Positions 4,652 to 6,552 of a DNA stretch of 6,552 nt are shown piece after piece. The translations under genes and the position numbers were made by a program. The notes beneath the pieces were generated by a model. The model saw nothing but the letters and a program-made list of their open reading frames with translations. It did no database searches and had not been told where the DNA came from. Every line of letters begins with the position of its first letter. Positions within the stretch are counted from its first letter, which is position 1. Source of the stretch: Candidatus Colwellbacteria bacterium RIFCSPLOWO2_01_FULL_48_10 (GTDB lineage Bacteria; Patescibacteriota; Minisyncoccia; UBA6257; Colwellbacteraceae); the NCBI GenBank assembly GCA_001817755.1, contig MHIY01000021.1, positions 15,188 to 21,739 on the forward strand, in the 5' to 3' direction.

Positions 4652-5317
4652 ATGACCTTCGACATTATCACTCTTTTTCCAGAAGTCATCAGACCCTATT
4701 TGGAGGGCTCGATAATCGGCCGTGCGGTGAAAAATAAATTAATTTCGGTCAAAGTCCTAAATCCCAGAGATTTCTCGACCGATAAGCATCGCAAAGCCGA
4801 TGGCCGAGCATACGGTGGAGGGCCAGGGATGGTCATGCGCGTTGAACCGCTTATTAAAGCGTTTCGATCGCTTAAATTAAAAATTAAAAATTCAAAATTA
4901 AAAATTTTGATAACTGCGGCTGGCGGAAAGAGTTTTGATGATGCGAAAGCGCTACAACTAGCCAAGAAATACGACCACCTCGTGATCCTCTGCGGTCACT
5001 ACGAGGGAATCGATGCCCGCGTGCCGAAGATCCTCAAGGATATGGGCTTCAGTGTGGAGGAGGTGTCGATCGGTCCATATGTTTTGACCGGCGGAGAGCT
5101 CCCCGCGCTCGTCATGATCGACTCCGTGAGCCGCAAGCTCGAAGGCGTCCTCGGGAAGAGCGAGTCCCTTGAAGAAAACCGCCTTGGCGTCGGCGTGCCC
5201 GCGTATACGCGGCCGGAAGTAATCAAACATGGCAAGAAAAGATACGCCGTTCCGAAGATTCTTTTGTCCGGCCACCACAAGAATATAGAGGAATGGAGGA
5301 AGCGGCACAAGTCATAA
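4652..5317 (+). CDS. trmD: tRNA (guanine-N1-)-methyltransferase TrmD
   Basis: Makes m1G37 in tRNAs with G36, preventing +1 frameshifts, using S-adenosylmethionine in a SPOUT-class trefoil knot. At 221 residues it is shorter than E. coli TrmD (255). Family motifs in order: FDIITLFPEV (3-12), GRAVKN (23-28), NPRDFSTDKHRKADGRAYGGGPGMVM (37-62), CGHYEGIDARV (114-124), the knot SIGPYVLTGGELPAL (139-153), DSVSR (157-161, Arg161 matching E. coli Arg154), and YTRPEV (185-190). It stops after ILLSGHHKNIEEWRKR, so most of the C-terminal helical domain is missing. At the position of catalytic Asp169, my alignment gives Asn176 (LEENR). Residues 73-85 are encoded by an AT-rich repeat. ATG 4652 starts the canonical sequence; the frame is open upstream to 4364, but that part has no TrmD similarity. 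rplS and rimM are not adjacent. Confidence 0.95.
   Translation: MTFDIITLFPEVIRPYLEGSIIGRAVKNKLISVKVLNPRDFSTDKHRKADGRAYGGGPGMVMRVEPLIKAFRSLKLKIKNSKLKILITAAGGKSFDDAKALQLAKKYDHLVILCGHYEGIDARVPKILKDMGFSVEEVSIGPYVLTGGELPALVMIDSVSRKLEGVLGKSESLEENRLGVGVPAYTRPEVIKHGKKRYAVPKILLSGHHKNIEEWRKRHKS
4871..4909 (+). repeat. AT-rich intergenic-type repeat inside trmD
   Basis: A block made only of A and T apart from two C and one final G interrupts the otherwise GC-balanced trmD. It encodes LKLKIKNSKLKIL, only K, L, I, N and S, in the linker before the strand ILITAAGGK. Its core matches the spacer repeat at 490-525. The reading frame is kept on both sides. Confidence 0.65.
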
Positions 5318-5412
5318 TTTCAAATATCAAAGCTCAAATGTCTAAACAAATTCAAATGATTCAATTCTAAATTGGTCATTAAGATTTGAGTCATTGATTT
5401 GAAATTTGGATT
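5318..5412. repeat. AT-rich imperfect palindrome between trmD and rpsB
   Basis: The left half is built from CAAAT/TTCAAAT units (5320-5367) and the right half from their complements ATTTGAG, GATTTGAAATTTGG (5383-5410). CAAATTCAAATGATTCAATTCT-like sequence pairs imperfectly with AGATTTGAGTCATTGATTTG around a short centre (about 5368-5380). No gene is present. It looks like a degenerate dispersed palindromic repeat; it could also act as a weak hairpin after trmD. Confidence 0.55.
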
Positions 5413-5436
5413 TTGGCATTAAATTTTTCGTTGGGC

Positions 5437-5465
5437 TTGAAAGTCCTAGGGAAGGGTTGTATTAT
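5437..5465 (+). promoter_or_regulatory. rpsB-tsf promoter
   Basis: TTGAAA (5437-5442) and TATTAT (5460-5465) are separated by the ideal 17 bp, each matching the sigma-70 consensus at 5/6 positions. Transcription would start near 5472, giving a leader of about 13 nt before the rpsB ATG at 5485. This is the best-formed promoter in the window and suits a strongly expressed ribosomal unit. Confidence 0.75.
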
Positions 5466-5484
5466 CATTGAACTTAGAAAACAC

Positions 5485-6297
5485 ATGACTAACCCAGTAG
5501 AAACAGACATCAGTTTAGACGAGGCGAAAAGCGCCGAGCCGGAAGTAGTGCTCACACCCGCCGAAGAGGCGATGTTGAAGACCATGATCGAGCACAACGT
5601 CTTTTATGGCCACTCGAAGAGCCGTACAAATCCAAAGATGCGCCCGTTCGTCCTTTCCGCAAAGTCAGGCGTGCAGATTGTTGATCTTATGAAGACCATG
5701 TCGCAGCTCGACAAAGCTGTGGCGATGGTGAAAGACAAGGTTAGACTGGGCGGTTCGGTCCTTTTCGTGGGAACGACGCCCGCGACAAAGTTTATTGTAA
5801 AAGAAACAGCCCAGAGACTGCAGATGCCGTATGTCACCACTAGGTGGTTGGGAGGAACGCTGACCAACTTTAAGACCATTCTGACCAGGATCAATCATTT
5901 CAAGAAACTTGAGGAGGACAAGGTTGCTGGTCGTTTGCAGAAATACACCAAGAAAGAAAGGGTAATGATCGATGTAGAGTTGAGCAAGCTGGATCGGTTT
6001 TTCCGCGGCATAGTCGGTTTGGACAAGTTGCCGTCGGCGGTTGTCATTACCGAACTTGGTGATGGAGAGATAGCTGCGCGAGAGGCCAAGCTTACCAAGA
6101 TTCCGGCTGTTGCTTTTGTTAATACCAACCGCGACCCCGATTTAGTGAAGTACCCGATTGCTTCCAACGACAGAAACTCCAAGAGCGTTGCTTTCTTGCT
6201 TTCCCACATCGAAAAGGCGGTTGTCGAGGGCAGAGTCGCAAAAGAAGCTGACGCCGCGAAGCTGGCCGAGAAAGCTAAAGCTCCGGCCGTAAAATAA
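5485..6297 (+). CDS. rpsB: 30S ribosomal protein uS2
   Basis: Small-subunit protein uS2, which joins late in 30S assembly and helps hold bS1 where that protein exists. The 270-residue product shows the family order: MIEHNVFYGHSKSRTNPKMRPF (34-55, family AGVHFGH...NPKM.PY), VQIVDLMKT (63-71), LFVGTTPATKFIVKETA (93-109), RWLGGTLTNFKTI (120-132), and AVAFVNTNRDPDLVKYPIASND (208-229). An extra 25-30 acidic residues precede the conserved start, and a K/A-rich tail ends the protein. The usual VVD segment reads VVITELGDGEIAAREA, a local variation. ATG 5485 is chosen because it fits the promoter; the frame is open back to 5413, but that part is repeat-derived and would precede the transcription start. 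tsf follows after 10 nt. Confidence 0.97.
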   Translation: MTNPVETDISLDEAKSAEPEVVLTPAEEAMLKTMIEHNVFYGHSKSRTNPKMRPFVLSAKSGVQIVDLMKTMSQLDKAVAMVKDKVRLGGSVLFVGTTPATKFIVKETAQRLQMPYVTTRWLGGTLTNFKTILTRINHFKKLEEDKVAGRLQKYTKKERVMIDVELSKLDRFFRGIVGLDKLPSAVVITELGDGEIAAREAKLTKIPAVAFVNTNRDPDLVKYPIASNDRNSKSVAFLLSHIEKAVVEGRVAKEADAAKLAEKAKAPAVK

Positions 6298-6307
6298 GAT
6301 TCTCACG

Positions 6308-6552
6308 ATGTTCAGCGCATCGGATGTTCAAAAATTAAGACTCGCGACCGGCGCGGGCCTGATGGAATGCAAGAGGGCCCTGACAGACGCCACCGGGGAC
6401 TTTGATGCCGCCGTTTCACTCATTCAGGAGAGGGGATTGGTGAAGGCCGAGAAGAAAGCCGACCGTTCAGCTGGTTCCGGTCTTATCCATTCCTACATCC
6501 ATAACAGCCGCGTTGGCGTTCTTTTGGAGCTGAATTGCGAAACCGATTTTGT
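6308..6552 (+). CDS. tsf: Elongation factor Ts, 3'-partial
   Basis: EF-Ts is the cytosolic guanine-nucleotide exchange factor that regenerates EF-Tu-GTP. Only the first 81 full codons are in the window; the gene runs off the end. The N-terminal UBA-like domain is clear: VQKLRLATGAGLMECKRAL (7-25) matches the family V..LR..TGAGMMDCK.AL, followed by GDFDAAVSLIQERGLVKAEKK (30-50) and ADRSAGSGL. The EF-Tu-contacting motif LNCETDFV (75-82) sits at the edge and includes the conserved TDF. The start ATG 6308 lies 10 nt after the rpsB stop without a Shine-Dalgarno, so the two genes almost certainly share a message and may be translationally coupled. Confidence 0.95.
   Translation, partial: MFSASDVQKLRLATGAGLMECKRALTDATGDFDAAVSLIQERGLVKAEKKADRSAGSGLIHSYIHNSRVGVLLELNCETDF

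Noticed and set aside
4255..4689. Open frame of 144 codons on the - strand opposite the small gene and trmD start
   Set aside because: Complement of the pyrimidine tract and repeats, low complexity, no family motif; the + strand frame at 4279 is more protein-like.

Overview
The window looks like a fragment of a Candidate Phyla Radiation (Patescibacteria, probably Parcubacteria-type) chromosome. The reasons are the drastically shortened SMC protein, a bS16 that starts MLMIRL, the collapsed ribosomal gene order, the AT-rich intergenic repeats of the AAAATTCAAAATT kind, and the absence of a clear Shine-Dalgarno sequence in front of any of the six conserved genes. TGA ends the first gene and is not read through anywhere, so there is no sign of UGA recoding. 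The taxonomic call is an inference from these traits.

Layout, all genes on the + strand. (1) 1-488: a hypothetical protein of a CPR-like type, possibly cut at the 5' edge. (2) 489-570: an AT-rich spacer with a repeat, a 12-bp palindrome and a possible promoter. (3) 571-2790: a 739-residue SMC with both ATPase half-heads but no recognisable hinge. (4) 2791-3240: about 450 bp without a convincing gene, packed with hairpins. From 2926 to 3226 it can fold into one branched structure closed by a 15-bp helix, so it is a candidate structured RNA (possibly HEARO/omega-RNA-like) or a small palindromic mobile element. (5) 3241-4001: promoter, rpsP (bS16), khpA-like KH protein, strong intrinsic terminator. 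(6) 4016-4235: a promoter overlapped by a perfect 11-bp dyad, then a roughly 185-nt sequence with a long closing stem and several internal stems, a second candidate structured RNA. (7) 4279-4542: a small basic protein of unknown function. (8) 4652-5317: trmD, with an intergenic-type repeat inside its coding sequence and an apparent change at the catalytic aspartate. (9) 5318-5412: an AT-rich imperfect palindrome. (10) 5437-6552: promoter, rpsB (uS2) and the start of tsf (EF-Ts).

The known genes form a translation and chromosome-maintenance neighbourhood. smc, rpsP, khpA and trmD are the remnant of the common smc-ftsY-ffh-rpsP-khpA-rimM-trmD-rplS string; ftsY, ffh, rimM and rplS are not here. 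rpsB-tsf is the classical pair. The two structured non-coding regions fill the gaps where genes of the standard string are missing, and they are the most promising undescribed material in the window.
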